DNA from: Verrucomicrobiota bacterium
GTDB taxonomy: Bacteria > Verrucomicrobiota > Verrucomicrobiia > Opitutales > Opitutaceae
DNA: 64,000 nucleotides
Reading direction: 5' to 3'
Assembly (NCBI GenBank): GCA_023386835.1
Contig: JAEWIY010000238.1
Coordinates: 1 to 64,000 of the forward strand
In this document: positions 19,171-28,110 of the stretch, piece by piece
Layout of the letters: every line of letters begins with the position of its first letter
How positions within the stretch are numbered: position 1 is the first letter of the stretch
Translations under genes and position numbers: made by a program
The notes under the pieces: model-generated
What the model saw: the letters and a program-made list of their open reading frames with translations, nothing else
Databases searched by the model: none
Told to the model about the DNA's origin: nothing

Positions 19171-21237
19171 TTAGAACCCGAGCCGGACGGACAGGGTAAG
19201 GTCGCGCCCGGGCAAGGGAGCGTAGTGCTTGAGCCAGGACGTGTGCATCCGTGCCTCCTCATCGAGCAGGTTGGCTCCTCGTAGCAGAACATCGACCACC
19301 GAACCGCCGAGGTGGTGGCGCCAACCGGCATAGGCTGAGGCGAGCGTGTACGCCGGCGTGCGGGTCTCGGCCGGCGCCGTGTGTTCCTGGGCAAGCACGT
19401 GTTGCACCTCGACGCCGAGCGCGAGCGGGCCGCGTTGCCAGTCGAGCGCGCCGCGCAGACGAGGCGGCGCGATCCGCGGCAGGTTCTCGCGTCCACGCGT
19501 GCGCGCGCGCACGACGTCGGCGGCGATCGTGAGATCGAACAGGCGGCCCTCGGCTTCGTGCAGGTGCCAGATGACCTCGGCTTCGCCGCCCCAGGAACGG
19601 GCGGCCTGCTGCTGGTACTGATAGGCGGCCAGGCCGTCGGTGACCTCTCCGGTTGCAGCGGCATAAATGAAGTTGTCGAAGTTGTGCGCGAAGGCGTTGA
19701 GCTGCCCCGTGACTCGTCCGGTTCGCCGGCGGAGCGAAACCTCGAGACCAGTCGAGCGCTCCGTGGCGAGCGACGGATCCCCCAGTTCAAACGACGCTGT
19801 GCCTGGGTGCGCGCCGTCGCTGAACCGTTCCTGAATGCTCGGCGGGCGCTCGGTGCGACTGAACGAGGCCGTGAGCAGCCACGCTTCGTTGAGGGGTACG
19901 AGCACGCCGGTCGAGGTGCTCACGCCTGAATGGGACTGACGTGCCGGCGAGCCCTCGTTCAACCGGGCGGAATGCCACTCCGCACGGGCCCCGAGTTGCC
20001 ACGTGAGGCGATCAAATTCGCCTTCCTCGAAGAGGAAGATCGCGTGCTGACGATTCCGATACGCGGGGAGGAACGCTTCCGCGCCTTCGGCGTAGAAGCG
20101 ATCGTCACTGAATGACCCACCCATTGAACCGACAAATGCACCGATCGGTTCGTGCAGCACCTCCAGGCGTGCCTCGCGGCTCCGGTTCGCCAGCTGCGTT
20201 CCGGGATGGGTGCCTTCGAGCTCTTGATGACGGTAGCGGGCGTCGCCGATCTTGAAGCGGGCGCCGCGCAGGCCGGCGCCATCGAGTCGCCACTCGCCCT
20301 CGAGGTCGAGCCGCCGCTGTCTCAAGTCAATCCGCACCGCGTCGTGCTCGTGGTTGTGGTGTTGGTCGTGATCGTCTTCATCAGCCGACGAATCGTCCTG
20401 CGCCCCGCCGTGCCCGCCAAGGGGGAGGCCGTAGAACGCGTTGAAACCGCTGTAGGAGAAGCCGAGGTGACCGCGCGAGTGGATCCAGGTGAGTCCGGCG
20501 GCGGCTCCATCGCTGTTGAGCGCGGTGTTTGGAATGCGACCGGGGAGTGGTGCCTCATCGTCTTCGTGCTCCTGATGATGAAGCTCTTCACTCCACGCGG
20601 AGCCAGGGATGCGGACATCGTTGGCCTCGCGGCGAAACGCGTCGACATGCCACGCCACGGGACCCGAGCCGCCCTCGATGACGACGCCGCCGGCCAGCTC
20701 GTCATTGACGGAGCTCGCGCGCACTTCGCCACGTCCCTCGACCATCCGTTCCGGCGCTGCGGTGTGGATGCGATGCGTGACGACGTTGACCACGCCGCCC
20801 ACGGCCGAACTGCCGTACAGCAGCGACGCAGGGCCTCGCACGACTTCGACCCGCTCGATCAACAACGGGTCGAGCGCCACCGCGTGGTCGGGACTCGCCG
20901 CAGACGCATCGGCGGTGCCGAGGCTGTTCTGCAGGACGCGAACGCGGTCACCGCCGAGTCCACGGATGACGGGGCGACTCGCACCCGGGCCGAACCAGGT
21001 GGAGCTGATTCCGGTTTGCTGGCTCAAGAGTTCGCCGACCGTCGAGGCCTGCCGGCGGGTCAGCGCGCGCCCGGTCAGGACGTGCGTGGATTGCGCGAGG
21101 TCGAACGTTGAACGCGCGTACGGGTGAGCCGTGACGACCAGGTGCTCGAGCGCGACGGCGTCGGGAGCGGGTTCGTGGGCGCGGAGGGTGCCAGAGGCAA
21201 GGAGCAGGAGGAAAACGGGACGAAAGGAGCAGGACAT
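19171..21237 (-). CDS. TonB-dependent receptor with His-rich loop, ZnuD-like
   Basis: This 688-residue outer-membrane receptor has a signal peptide (residues 1-20, ending RAH). The plug domain (30-150) contains the TonB box region (ALEHLVVTA) and VIRGLGGDRVRVLQNSLGTA and VEVVRGPASLLYGSSAVGG. The rest is a 22-strand barrel ending in LTLSVRLGF with a terminal Phe. A strongly His/Asp-rich extracellular segment (SADEDDHDQHHNHEHD) lies near residue 295, and another acidic/His run (SEELHHQEHEDDEAP) lies just before it. Such loops are characteristic of the zinc receptor ZnuD and its relatives, so zinc or another divalent metal is the likely cargo. It is the last gene of a minus-strand metal-uptake cluster. 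The substrate is inference. Confidence 0.88.
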   Translation of the reverse strand: MSCSFRPVFLLLLASGTLRAHEPAPDAVALEHLVVTAHPYARSTFDLAQSTHVLTGRALTRRQASTVGELLSQQTGISSTWFGPGASRPVIRGLGGDRVRVLQNSLGTADASAASPDHAVALDPLLIERVEVVRGPASLLYGSSAVGGVVNVVTHRIHTAAPERMVEGRGEVRASSVNDELAGGVVIEGGSGPVAWHVDAFRREANDVRIPGSAWSEELHHQEHEDDEAPLPGRIPNTALNSDGAAAGLTWIHSRGHLGFSYSGFNAFYGLPLGGHGGAQDDSSADEDDHDQHHNHEHDAVRIDLRQRRLDLEGEWRLDGAGLRGARFKIGDARYRHQELEGTHPGTQLANRSREARLEVLHEPIGAFVGSMGGSFSDDRFYAEGAEAFLPAYRNRQHAIFLFEEGEFDRLTWQLGARAEWHSARLNEGSPARQSHSGVSTSTGVLVPLNEAWLLTASFSRTERPPSIQERFSDGAHPGTASFELGDPSLATERSTGLEVSLRRRTGRVTGQLNAFAHNFDNFIYAAATGEVTDGLAAYQYQQQAARSWGGEAEVIWHLHEAEGRLFDLTIAADVVRARTRGRENLPRIAPPRLRGALDWQRGPLALGVEVQHVLAQEHTAPAETRTPAYTLASAYAGWRHHLGGSVVDVLLRGANLLDEEARMHTSWLKHYAPLPGRDLTLSVRLGF

Positions 21238-21242
21238 GACAA

Positions 21243-21354
21243 AGCCTGAAAAAGTTGAGACGCGGCCGCGCCGTTCTCTGGCGCGGCGCTGCGTCAGGGT
21301 GCACGTGCCCCGGGGCGCCCGAGGTCACGACGATCTGAATACAACTTTCAGGCT
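21243..21354 (-). promoter_or_regulatory. Long-range stem enclosing the gap before the TonB receptor
   Basis: The bases 21342-21354 and 21243-21257 are complementary. Read on the minus strand, AGCCTGAAAGTTG pairs with CAACTTTTTCAGGCT, leaving a 2-base bulge. The first arm overlaps the stop codon of the 107-residue gene and the second arm ends 5 bases before the receptor ATG, so it covers the expected ribosome-binding region. A GC-rich stem (GCGCCGCGCC/GGCGCGGC) can form inside. It could couple or attenuate receptor translation; this is inference from pairing alone. Confidence 0.4.
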
Positions 21355-21671
21355 GACGGCGGTCCACACGCCGGCGGATGCAGCCGCGAAAAGCGTGGGG
21401 CGAGCCGTTCGTGGCTAACAGGCAGGGGCGCGTCGCCGCGAAGCGGTGGCGCCTCGACCAGTGGTGCCGCGACCACGGTGGTGATGCCCTGGGCAAAGAG
21501 TTCAACGACGCAGGAGTCGCCACCCTCATGCTGGTCATCGTGCAGCGTTGCGTGCGCATCCGGGGCAAAAGCGAGCAGCCCCAGGCTGAAGACGATCGCG
21601 CCAAGCAACACCGCCAAGCCCCGACGTACCCGCCCCCGCAGCAGAAAGGCAATGGGAGACGGTGTCGGCAT
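21348..21671 (-). CDS. Small membrane or secreted hypothetical protein
   Basis: This 107-residue protein starts at MPTPSPIAFLLRGRV. It has one hydrophobic segment (GLAVLLGAIVFSLGLLAFA) ending in a possible signal-peptidase site (PDAHA), then a Cys- and His-containing region (TLHDDQHEGGDSCVVELFAQ) and a Pro/Arg-rich tail. Its position, 26 bp after the CusF-fusion gene and 110 bp before the TonB receptor, resembles the small His/Cys metal-responsive proteins (DUF2946-like) that accompany metal receptors. The family assignment is tentative. Confidence 0.55.
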   Translation of the reverse strand: MPTPSPIAFLLRGRVRRGLAVLLGAIVFSLGLLAFAPDAHATLHDDQHEGGDSCVVELFAQGITTVVAAPLVEAPPLRGDAPLPVSHERLAPRFSRLHPPACGPPSA

Positions 21672-21697
21672 GGTCGGGACGGAGCGTAGCAAACGCG

Positions 21698-23239
21698 TCA
21701 AGGGGTGCCGGACGGCGGCCGTTGGGCGATCCGGACGTTGAACATCCACCAACGTCCGTCGTCGCGCCGGCCCATCCGGGCGTTGATCTCCTGGCCGGGC
21801 TTGAGGAAATCGAGCAGGCGCGGGTCGACTTTGAAGGCCATCGTCATCGCGCCCATCACGCCGGGGATGGCTTCATGGGCGACGAGTACCGCTTGTTGAT
21901 CCGGCAACAGCCGCACGATCCGGCCGCGCATCGGGTGGCCCTCGGTGCCGGTTTGGCGATCACAGCCACAATCATCAGCCAACGTGGCGCCGCCCGCGCT
22001 CGTGGCGCTGGACGGAAAACTCGCGAGAAACGTCACCAGCTGGCCGGACGCTTCGTCGGAGCCGGGCTCAATTCGGGCGATCACGAGTGGGGCGGGCGCG
22101 GAGCCCGGGGCGTTGTTGACGGCAGCCAAACGCGGAATGCCCAGCGCGCGGCTCGCGCCGGCGGGATCACCCGAAGACAGCCGATGAGCCGTGAGAACGT
22201 CTCCCGATGGCGCAACGGCGGCGAGGTTCAAGGTGCCGGCGGTGTCGAGCCACGTCGCCCAAAGCGTACCGTCCCGGTGCAAGGCTGCGCCGACCCGGCC
22301 AACGGGGGCGATGTCGCGGCTCAGCGGGTGCGGCATTGTCCATTGCACCGCAAAATCGGTCGAGAGGCTGCTCTTCACCACCGGCTGACCTTGGGCCGCG
22401 CTGAACCAGACCAAACCCAACTTGGATCCTGCACCCCGCGCCAGCACCGGGCCGTTGACCGGGCAGCCGTCGATCTTCCAGCCATCTTGCGGCAGACCTT
22501 GCGCTTCCGTCCAGACACCGTCTCGCCAACGGCGTCCGGCGAGATCGCGCACCTCGTCCTCACCGCGGTCACGGTACACCACATAAACACTGCCGTCCGG
22601 CAGCTGCGCGATCGACGTGGGGCAACAGTCGCACACGCGCGGGTCCAGCCGTTCGTCGGGGCCCGCGTTGCCGACGACACGGCCGTAGAGCGCCATGGCG
22701 CCGTCGTGGCCCGAACGGTGTCGTCCATCGAGCCAGACCGCGAGCCAGCGGTCGTTCGGCAGCGGGACCAGGGATACGAACTCGTTGCGCGCGCTCTCCT
22801 GGCTGAGACGGGTGGGCGTGGACCACGTGACGCCACCATCCGTCGAAAGCCGCAACCAGGCCGCGTAACCAGCGGCGTGTGGATCGCTCCCGGGTTCGTT
22901 GAGCTGGAACCACACCGCGGCGAGGCGGCCGCCGCTCCCCGCCGCGATTTGCGGCGTATCCGCCCAGTTGATCATCCAATCGGCGCCGCGCGTGATCTCT
23001 CGCGGGTCGCCCCAGCGTTGGGTCGCGGAATCGAAGGCCGCGCAGTTCAACCGGTGTCCGCCCTCAGCCAGCGGTTCGATCCAGGACATCCAAACGACGC
23101 CGTCCGTACCGGTGGTGAGTGAAGGCGCCAAGGCGTCGGGGGACGCCGGATTGGCGACACGTTGCAATGTCGGCGCGCGTTGGGCGTGGCAGGCGACGAC
23201 AAGGGTGAGAAGCAGAAGAACGGAACGAACGCGGGACAT
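21698..23239 (-). CDS. BNR/sialidase-fold lipoprotein with C-terminal CusF-like copper domain
   Basis: This 513-residue protein starts at MSRVRSVLLLLTLVVAC. The lipobox VVAC predicts a lipoprotein. Residues 30-420 form a predicted six-bladed propeller with BNR/Asp-box-like repeats (LSTDGGVTWSTPTRLS; LPDGSVYVVYRDRG) as in exo-alpha-sialidases. A Cys-rich DPRVCDCCPTS and a second IDGCPVNGP loop are present. Residues 430-505 match the CusF/copper-binding fold (HPMRGRIVRLLPDQQAVLVA) with the Met-rich site GVMGAMTMAFKV. A similar propeller with CDCC is found beside copper and iron transport genes. I read it as an extracytoplasmic metal-handling protein, not a true sialidase. The upstream frame to 24538 is antisense noise. 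Confidence 0.8.
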   Translation of the reverse strand: MSRVRSVLLLLTLVVACHAQRAPTLQRVANPASPDALAPSLTTGTDGVVWMSWIEPLAEGGHRLNCAAFDSATQRWGDPREITRGADWMINWADTPQIAAGSGGRLAAVWFQLNEPGSDPHAAGYAAWLRLSTDGGVTWSTPTRLSQESARNEFVSLVPLPNDRWLAVWLDGRHRSGHDGAMALYGRVVGNAGPDERLDPRVCDCCPTSIAQLPDGSVYVVYRDRGEDEVRDLAGRRWRDGVWTEAQGLPQDGWKIDGCPVNGPVLARGAGSKLGLVWFSAAQGQPVVKSSLSTDFAVQWTMPHPLSRDIAPVGRVGAALHRDGTLWATWLDTAGTLNLAAVAPSGDVLTAHRLSSGDPAGASRALGIPRLAAVNNAPGSAPAPLVIARIEPGSDEASGQLVTFLASFPSSATSAGGATLADDCGCDRQTGTEGHPMRGRIVRLLPDQQAVLVAHEAIPGVMGAMTMAFKVDPRLLDFLKPGQEINARMGRRDDGRWWMFNVRIAQRPPSGTP

Positions 23240-23370
23240 CGTGAGAAAAGCGCGCCAGACGATGACCAGCTGCCTCACGATTGCCAGCGCTCCTGAACGA
23301 AGCCGCGCCCGTCGACGGAAAGCCGGGGAAACCGTACTGGCCGGCGCCACGGGCAGGAGCGTGTGTCCAC

Positions 23371-24552
23371 TCAGGGCCTTGGACGCGTGGCGGGCACCGT
23401 CACCGGTGGAGAGGCCGGTTCCGTGATCGACGACGCGACACGACGCGCATCCCGGCGGCGCAAGGTGGCCGGGCGCGGCGGAACGGGGGTGGGCCTCTTC
23501 CGGCGCGATCGCCAAATGAGAAACCCGCTGACGGCGAGGATGCCCGGCGTCAGGCCGCCCAGCGCCCAGAGGATCTTGATCGGCCACCCACCGAAATCCC
23601 CGAAGTGTAGCGGCCGAAAGGCGTCCAGGATTTGTCGCCACACGGAGGCGGTGCGCAGGTCGTCGTGGGCCGTGTAACCGCCGTTCACGTCGTAGGCGAC
23701 CGTGCTGCCGTAGGGACTGCGAAGGACTCCGCGCGGCTCCACGGCGCCCCAGAGCGTGAAGCCCAGTCCAGGCTCCCAGGGGAACGACACGTAGTTGGCG
23801 CGGAAGCCGGGGATGCGTTCGCTTCCGTCGGCGAACAGCGTGTTGAGCGACAGGGTGTCGGGGTAGAGCCGACCGGGCAGCTTCGTGTGTTCGTGTTCGG
23901 CAAACCAGCCTTCGGCCGCCAGGTGCGTAATGTTCCAGAAAGTGCCGGTAAAGCCGAGGACCAGGTTGAAGGCGACGGAGCTGATGCCGACCGCCTTGTG
24001 CAGGTCGGAGCAGAAGATGCGCGCCCCGCGACCCCAGCGCAGGGTGAAGAGGTTTTTCCAGAATTCGCGGTAAATCCAAACTCCGGATACACCAAGCAGG
24101 CAAAGCAGGAGCCCGAAGATCGCCACCACCAGCAGGCCGACGTGGTCCGCGAAAAGCGTATAATGAAGCTCGAGCAACCAGCCCGTCAGCGTCGAGCGTG
24201 GTTCGCGCGGCGTGGCGAGCAGCCGGCCGGTGTACGGATCGACGGTGGCGAGCAGCCATTCGTCCGAGCCGTGCGCGATCGTGTAGATCACGTCCGCGAG
24301 TTCGGGCTGGTCGTACTGGTAGAGCCAGCCGGTGATCTCGTATCCGGAAAGCTGTGACTCGACCGCGGTCCGCAGCTCGTCCGGGCTGAGCCGCCCCGCC
24401 GCGGTCGGGCTGACCCGGACGAACTCCGGGTTGAACACCTGCTCCAGCTCCTCGTGGAACATGAGCAGGCTCCCGGACAGACCGATGATCAGCAGGCCGA
24501 GCCCGGCCACGAGGCCGAGCCAGGAGTGGAGTTGCCAAAGCCGCTTGCGCAT
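23371..24552 (-). CDS. PepSY-associated TM family protein (putative iron/siderophore reductase)
   Basis: This 393-residue inner-membrane protein starts at MRKRLWQLHSWLGLVAGLGL. It has four main membrane segments: residues 8-30, near 140-165 (HVGLLVVAIFGLLLCLLGV), near 190-215 and near 335-360. Paired His residues (LHSWLG, LHYTLF, LHKAVG) are typical heme ligands of PepSY_TM proteins, and a PepSY domain follows the first segment (YTIAHGSDEWLLATVDPYTG). Relatives such as FoxB/PiuB reduce ferric siderophores in the periplasm. It is directly downstream of a siderophore-type TonB receptor gene (43 bp), supporting that role. Confidence 0.85.
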   Translation of the reverse strand: MRKRLWQLHSWLGLVAGLGLLIIGLSGSLLMFHEELEQVFNPEFVRVSPTAAGRLSPDELRTAVESQLSGYEITGWLYQYDQPELADVIYTIAHGSDEWLLATVDPYTGRLLATPREPRSTLTGWLLELHYTLFADHVGLLVVAIFGLLLCLLGVSGVWIYREFWKNLFTLRWGRGARIFCSDLHKAVGISSVAFNLVLGFTGTFWNITHLAAEGWFAEHEHTKLPGRLYPDTLSLNTLFADGSERIPGFRANYVSFPWEPGLGFTLWGAVEPRGVLRSPYGSTVAYDVNGGYTAHDDLRTASVWRQILDAFRPLHFGDFGGWPIKILWALGGLTPGILAVSGFLIWRSRRKRPTPVPPRPATLRRRDARRVASSITEPASPPVTVPATRPRP

Positions 24553-24595
24553 GGGGAGGAGAAGACGCGCGAGGCGATGAGACCTCGCGACCGGA

Positions 24596-26698
24596 TTAGA
24601 ATTGGTATTCGAGCGAGAGCGAGAACTGGCGCGGCGCGCCGTAGATGGCGCCGAACTGGACCGTGCGCAGGTATTTCTCGTCGGTGACATTGTCGACGTT
24701 GAGGCGGAGCGTGGCGGCGCCAGTCAGCTCGTAGGCGGCGAACGCGTTGACGAGCAGGTACGAGTCCTGCCGCGCGCCGGAAGCCTTGGAGACGTCCGAC
24801 TGCCAGCGCAGCCCGGCGCCGACCTTGAGCTTCGGCCAGGCCGGCAGACGCGAGTCGGCGCGCAGGCTGACGATCGTGCGCGGCACCCATTCGTAGATGT
24901 CGTCGCCGTCGGGGCCGGTGAGCTCCATCCGGGTGAAGCCGACGGTGAGGTTCGTGTGCCGGGCGATGCGGCCGGTGGCCTCGAACTCGAAGCCGCGCGA
25001 TTTCACGTCCTTGGGCTCATAGTACGACTGCTGGGCAACCGGATCGAAGCCCGCTTCCGTGGCCAGGCCTTTCTGTTTGGCGTCGAACAGCGCGACCGTC
25101 GTCAGCAGCCGGCGATTCAACCACTCGGCCTTGAGGCCGATCTCGGCGTTGACGCCCTTCATCGGCTTGAGGAAGGCGCCGTTGATGTCGCGCTGGTCCT
25201 GCGCCTGGAAAATGTCGGAGTAGGACGCGTAGACCAGCGCGTGTGGGGCGAGGTCAAAGGTCAGGCCGGCGTAAGGGCTGACCTTTTCGGTCGTCTCGTT
25301 GTCGAGATTGACGCCGCCGCCGTAGATCGAGGTGCCGTCGCGCTTGAGTGAGATGGCGTTGAGGCCGGCGATGGCCTTCAGGCGGTCGCTCAGGGCGACG
25401 CGGGTCGCACCATAGAAACGGACGAGTTTCTGATCACCGTCGCTGGAGACGTAGGCATCGCCCCAGTTCGGTTCGGCGTAAACGTCGCCGGCGTATGGAA
25501 AAGCCGGCAGCGGCGCATCGGGCGCGGTGATGATGTTGTAGGTTTCGGAATAGGTGTCTTGTTGCGACAGAGCCAGCCCGACGATCACTTCGTGCCGGCG
25601 GCCGAAGGCCTCGAGGCGCCCGACGACATTGGCGTCGACGATGTTCGCGCGAGAATCGGAGTCGCTGCGGTACGGCCAGCCGAGGAGGCCGGTGTTGTCG
25701 GCTTCGAGGGCGCCGCTGAGGGAGTACGCGTAGAAGAGCTTCACCGCTTCGTCACCGGTGCGGTGGTTGTAGGTGACCTTGGCTTCCCAATCGCTCGAGA
25801 AGGTGTGCACGTATTCGACGAAGGCGTTGGCGGAACGCAGATCCCAACGCGTCCAGTCCTGCGACGTCGACGCGGAGGAATCGAACTCGAGCTGGGTGCC
25901 GTCGACGCGCCGAAGCGTCAGCGAGCCCCACATGGGCGACCGCTGCAGCGAATCGGTGTAAGTGAAACCGGCCGTCAGGACGCCGGCTGGGCCAACCTGA
26001 CCTTCGACGATGCCGTAGAGCGTGGTACGGTGATCGTGCAGCGCGCGCAGGTACGAGTCCTTGTCCTCATGGGCAACAACGACGCGGGCCGCCCATGCGC
26101 CGGAGTCGGTGAGGACCTTGTTATAATCCAATGCTCCGCGCCAGAGGTCGTGAGAGCCCCCGCGGGCCACGGCTTCGCCGTGATCGTAGTTGAGCGGCCG
26201 CTTGCGCACAAAGTTGATCGTGCCGGAAGCGTTACCGACGCCGGTGAGCAGACCGTTGGCGCCTCGGATCAGCTCGATGCGGTCGAACAGGTAGGTGTCC
26301 TGCTGGCCGACCACGAGGCCCCAATCGTTGGTCATGCCGAGGCCGTCGACCTGCGTGAGCATGATGTCGAAACCCCGCGAGCTGTAGGATGTGCGGTTGG
26401 TTTCCCACGCGTCCACGGTGATGCCCGTGCCCAGGCGGAGCGCCTCGTTGACATCGGTCGTCGCGAAGTTGCGCATGGCGTCCTGCTCGATCAGGCTGAT
26501 CGTTTGTGGCGTGTCCTTGATCGTCAGCGGGAGATTGGTGGCGCCTTTCGACACCCGATGTTCGCGCCGCGCCGTGACGACCATGTTTTCGAGCAGGAGT
26601 GGCTCCTCCTGCCGCGCAGTCGTGGGAGCATGTTGTGCGATGAGATGCGTCGCACCGAGAACAAGGGTGGTGAGGAAGCGAAGCGGCTTCGGATTCAT
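24596..26698 (-). CDS. TonB-dependent siderophore receptor
   Basis: This 700-residue outer-membrane receptor starts at MNPKPLRFLTTLVL; an alternative in-frame ATG is 39 bp upstream. The signal peptide ends near AQHAP. The plug domain has NMVVTARRE, LPLTIKDTPQTISLIEQDAM and SYSSRGFDIMLTQVDGLGM, the specific signature of the siderophore receptor class, followed by LIRGANGLLTGVGNASGTIN. The barrel ends in RQFSLSLEYQF. The ligand cannot be read, but ferric hydroxamate or catecholate complexes are typical. It lies between two PepSY genes, all on the minus strand with short gaps. Confidence 0.92.
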   Translation of the reverse strand: MNPKPLRFLTTLVLGATHLIAQHAPTTARQEEPLLLENMVVTARREHRVSKGATNLPLTIKDTPQTISLIEQDAMRNFATTDVNEALRLGTGITVDAWETNRTSYSSRGFDIMLTQVDGLGMTNDWGLVVGQQDTYLFDRIELIRGANGLLTGVGNASGTINFVRKRPLNYDHGEAVARGGSHDLWRGALDYNKVLTDSGAWAARVVVAHEDKDSYLRALHDHRTTLYGIVEGQVGPAGVLTAGFTYTDSLQRSPMWGSLTLRRVDGTQLEFDSSASTSQDWTRWDLRSANAFVEYVHTFSSDWEAKVTYNHRTGDEAVKLFYAYSLSGALEADNTGLLGWPYRSDSDSRANIVDANVVGRLEAFGRRHEVIVGLALSQQDTYSETYNIITAPDAPLPAFPYAGDVYAEPNWGDAYVSSDGDQKLVRFYGATRVALSDRLKAIAGLNAISLKRDGTSIYGGGVNLDNETTEKVSPYAGLTFDLAPHALVYASYSDIFQAQDQRDINGAFLKPMKGVNAEIGLKAEWLNRRLLTTVALFDAKQKGLATEAGFDPVAQQSYYEPKDVKSRGFEFEATGRIARHTNLTVGFTRMELTGPDGDDIYEWVPRTIVSLRADSRLPAWPKLKVGAGLRWQSDVSKASGARQDSYLLVNAFAAYELTGAATLRLNVDNVTDEKYLRTVQFGAIYGAPRQFSLSLEYQF

Positions 26699-26797
26699 GA
26701 GCAGAGGGATGTAGATGCGCTCGGGATTCAGTCTCATTTATGGAGCGCAAAAAACGCCGCGCGGGCGGCGGCGTTCAGGAAGGAGCCCGCCAAGGGC

Positions 26798-28084
26798 TCA
26801 AGATGTGGTGGTGGCGACAGGAGTCGGGGAGGTTTTAGTCTGCGCGACCGTGACGGTGACGCGCTTCGGACGACGCGGGAAGAAGCGGCGCCAGGCGAGG
26901 GCGAAGCCGGTGTAGACGAGGACGAGGCCGCCGACGCACGCGATCAACGCGATCAACTGGCCCACCCAGCCGAATCCTTGGCCGACATGCAGCCAGCGCA
27001 GCCACATGCGGGCTTGGCGACCACTGCTCATGTCGCTGAATCCCGAACGATCGACCACCGCTCCGGTGAACGGATTCAGCACGAGCGTCGTGGAGCCGAA
27101 CGTGGGAAATTGGTCCTTCTCGCGCACACTGACGTTAACAGGTGCAACGCCCCTCGGCCCCTGGTTGGCGCCTTCGCCGCGGAGCTCCGTGCTCGCAGGA
27201 GCTTGCGCTGCGCTGGCGGAAGCCCCGCCGCGGCCCGCTCGCGGATTCCCCAGCCGGAGCGTAATGGAATCAAAATTTGGCGCGGCCAGCTGTGCGGCTT
27301 CAAGCAGGGCTCCCTGTGGCAGCGGACGCGCGTCCGGAGCGGGCGGAGCGATTGGTTCGCGGGCGACACCCGCCATCGCGCCCGGCCCCTGCTGTTGCGG
27401 CGGGGCTTCGCCAAACGCCTGATAAACAAGATTACTCGCCCAGCGATACGAGATCACCATCCCGGACGCGGTGAGCACGATCAGCACCGGTAGAGTCCAA
27501 AAGCCGATCACGTTGTGCCAGTTCCAATCGCGGGCTTTCCCGCGCGACCCGGTGAACCAGACACTCGGCTTGAGGACGCGCCACGTCCAGCGACGCGGCC
27601 ACCACAGATAGAGTCCCGTCAGGCCGAGAACCAGGAACGCGGTGTTACATGCGCCGGTGATAGCCTTGCCGGTTGCCCGGTTGTCACCCGACATGGCCAG
27701 CCATCGGTGCCAGTCGGTCATCAGGTGCATGAAGTCGTGCACTGCCGTCGACTTCGGCTCCCGGGCTTCACCGGTGTACGGATCCACGTAGACAGCCGCA
27801 TCCCGCCCGAACGAAACCGCGACCGCTTTGGTCGGATCGGATGAGACCGTGATGCCGGTGACGGTCGCCTCGGGCTTCACCGCCCGGGCGTTCGCGATCA
27901 ATTCGTTCAGCGGACGGCGCTCGGCGATTTCCCCGGGAAGGGTGACGTCGCGCGCGTCGCGTTCCGCCCACTCGACGATCTCGTGTTCGAATGCCAGCAA
28001 GGCGCCGGTGAAGCACATCACCGCAATGATGCTACCTGCAACGACGCCGGCGACGAGATGGAGCCAAAAGAAGAAGCGGCGCAC
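26798..28084 (-). CDS. PepSY domain membrane protein
   Basis: This is a 428-residue protein with the PepSY_TM architecture: four to five membrane segments and heme-ligand His residues (FFFWLHLVAGVVAG; FMHLMTDWHRWLAM; LRWLHVGQGFGWVG). The second PepSY half includes NPFTGAVVDRSGF. The N-terminal part has no ATG. GTG 28084, giving VRRFFFWLHLVAG, matches the usual start just before the first membrane helix; the frame further up overlaps the neighbouring gene. An insertion rich in Ala/Pro/Gln (EAPPQQQGPGAMAGVAREP) lengthens the periplasmic loop. It precedes the siderophore receptor by 99 bp and probably acts in iron reduction. Confidence 0.82.
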   Translation of the reverse strand: MRRFFFWLHLVAGVVAGSIIAVMCFTGALLAFEHEIVEWAERDARDVTLPGEIAERRPLNELIANARAVKPEATVTGITVSSDPTKAVAVSFGRDAAVYVDPYTGEAREPKSTAVHDFMHLMTDWHRWLAMSGDNRATGKAITGACNTAFLVLGLTGLYLWWPRRWTWRVLKPSVWFTGSRGKARDWNWHNVIGFWTLPVLIVLTASGMVISYRWASNLVYQAFGEAPPQQQGPGAMAGVAREPIAPPAPDARPLPQGALLEAAQLAAPNFDSITLRLGNPRAGRGGASASAAQAPASTELRGEGANQGPRGVAPVNVSVREKDQFPTFGSTTLVLNPFTGAVVDRSGFSDMSSGRQARMWLRWLHVGQGFGWVGQLIALIACVGGLVLVYTGFALAWRRFFPRRPKRVTVTVAQTKTSPTPVATTTS

Positions 28085-28110
28085 GGGGTCCCGGGTTAAA
28101 TGGAGCTCGT

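Noticed and set aside
21243..21354. A cobalamin or other known riboswitch before the TonB receptor
   Set aside because: The conserved B12-box and other riboswitch core sequences are not present; only the long-range pairing can be supported.
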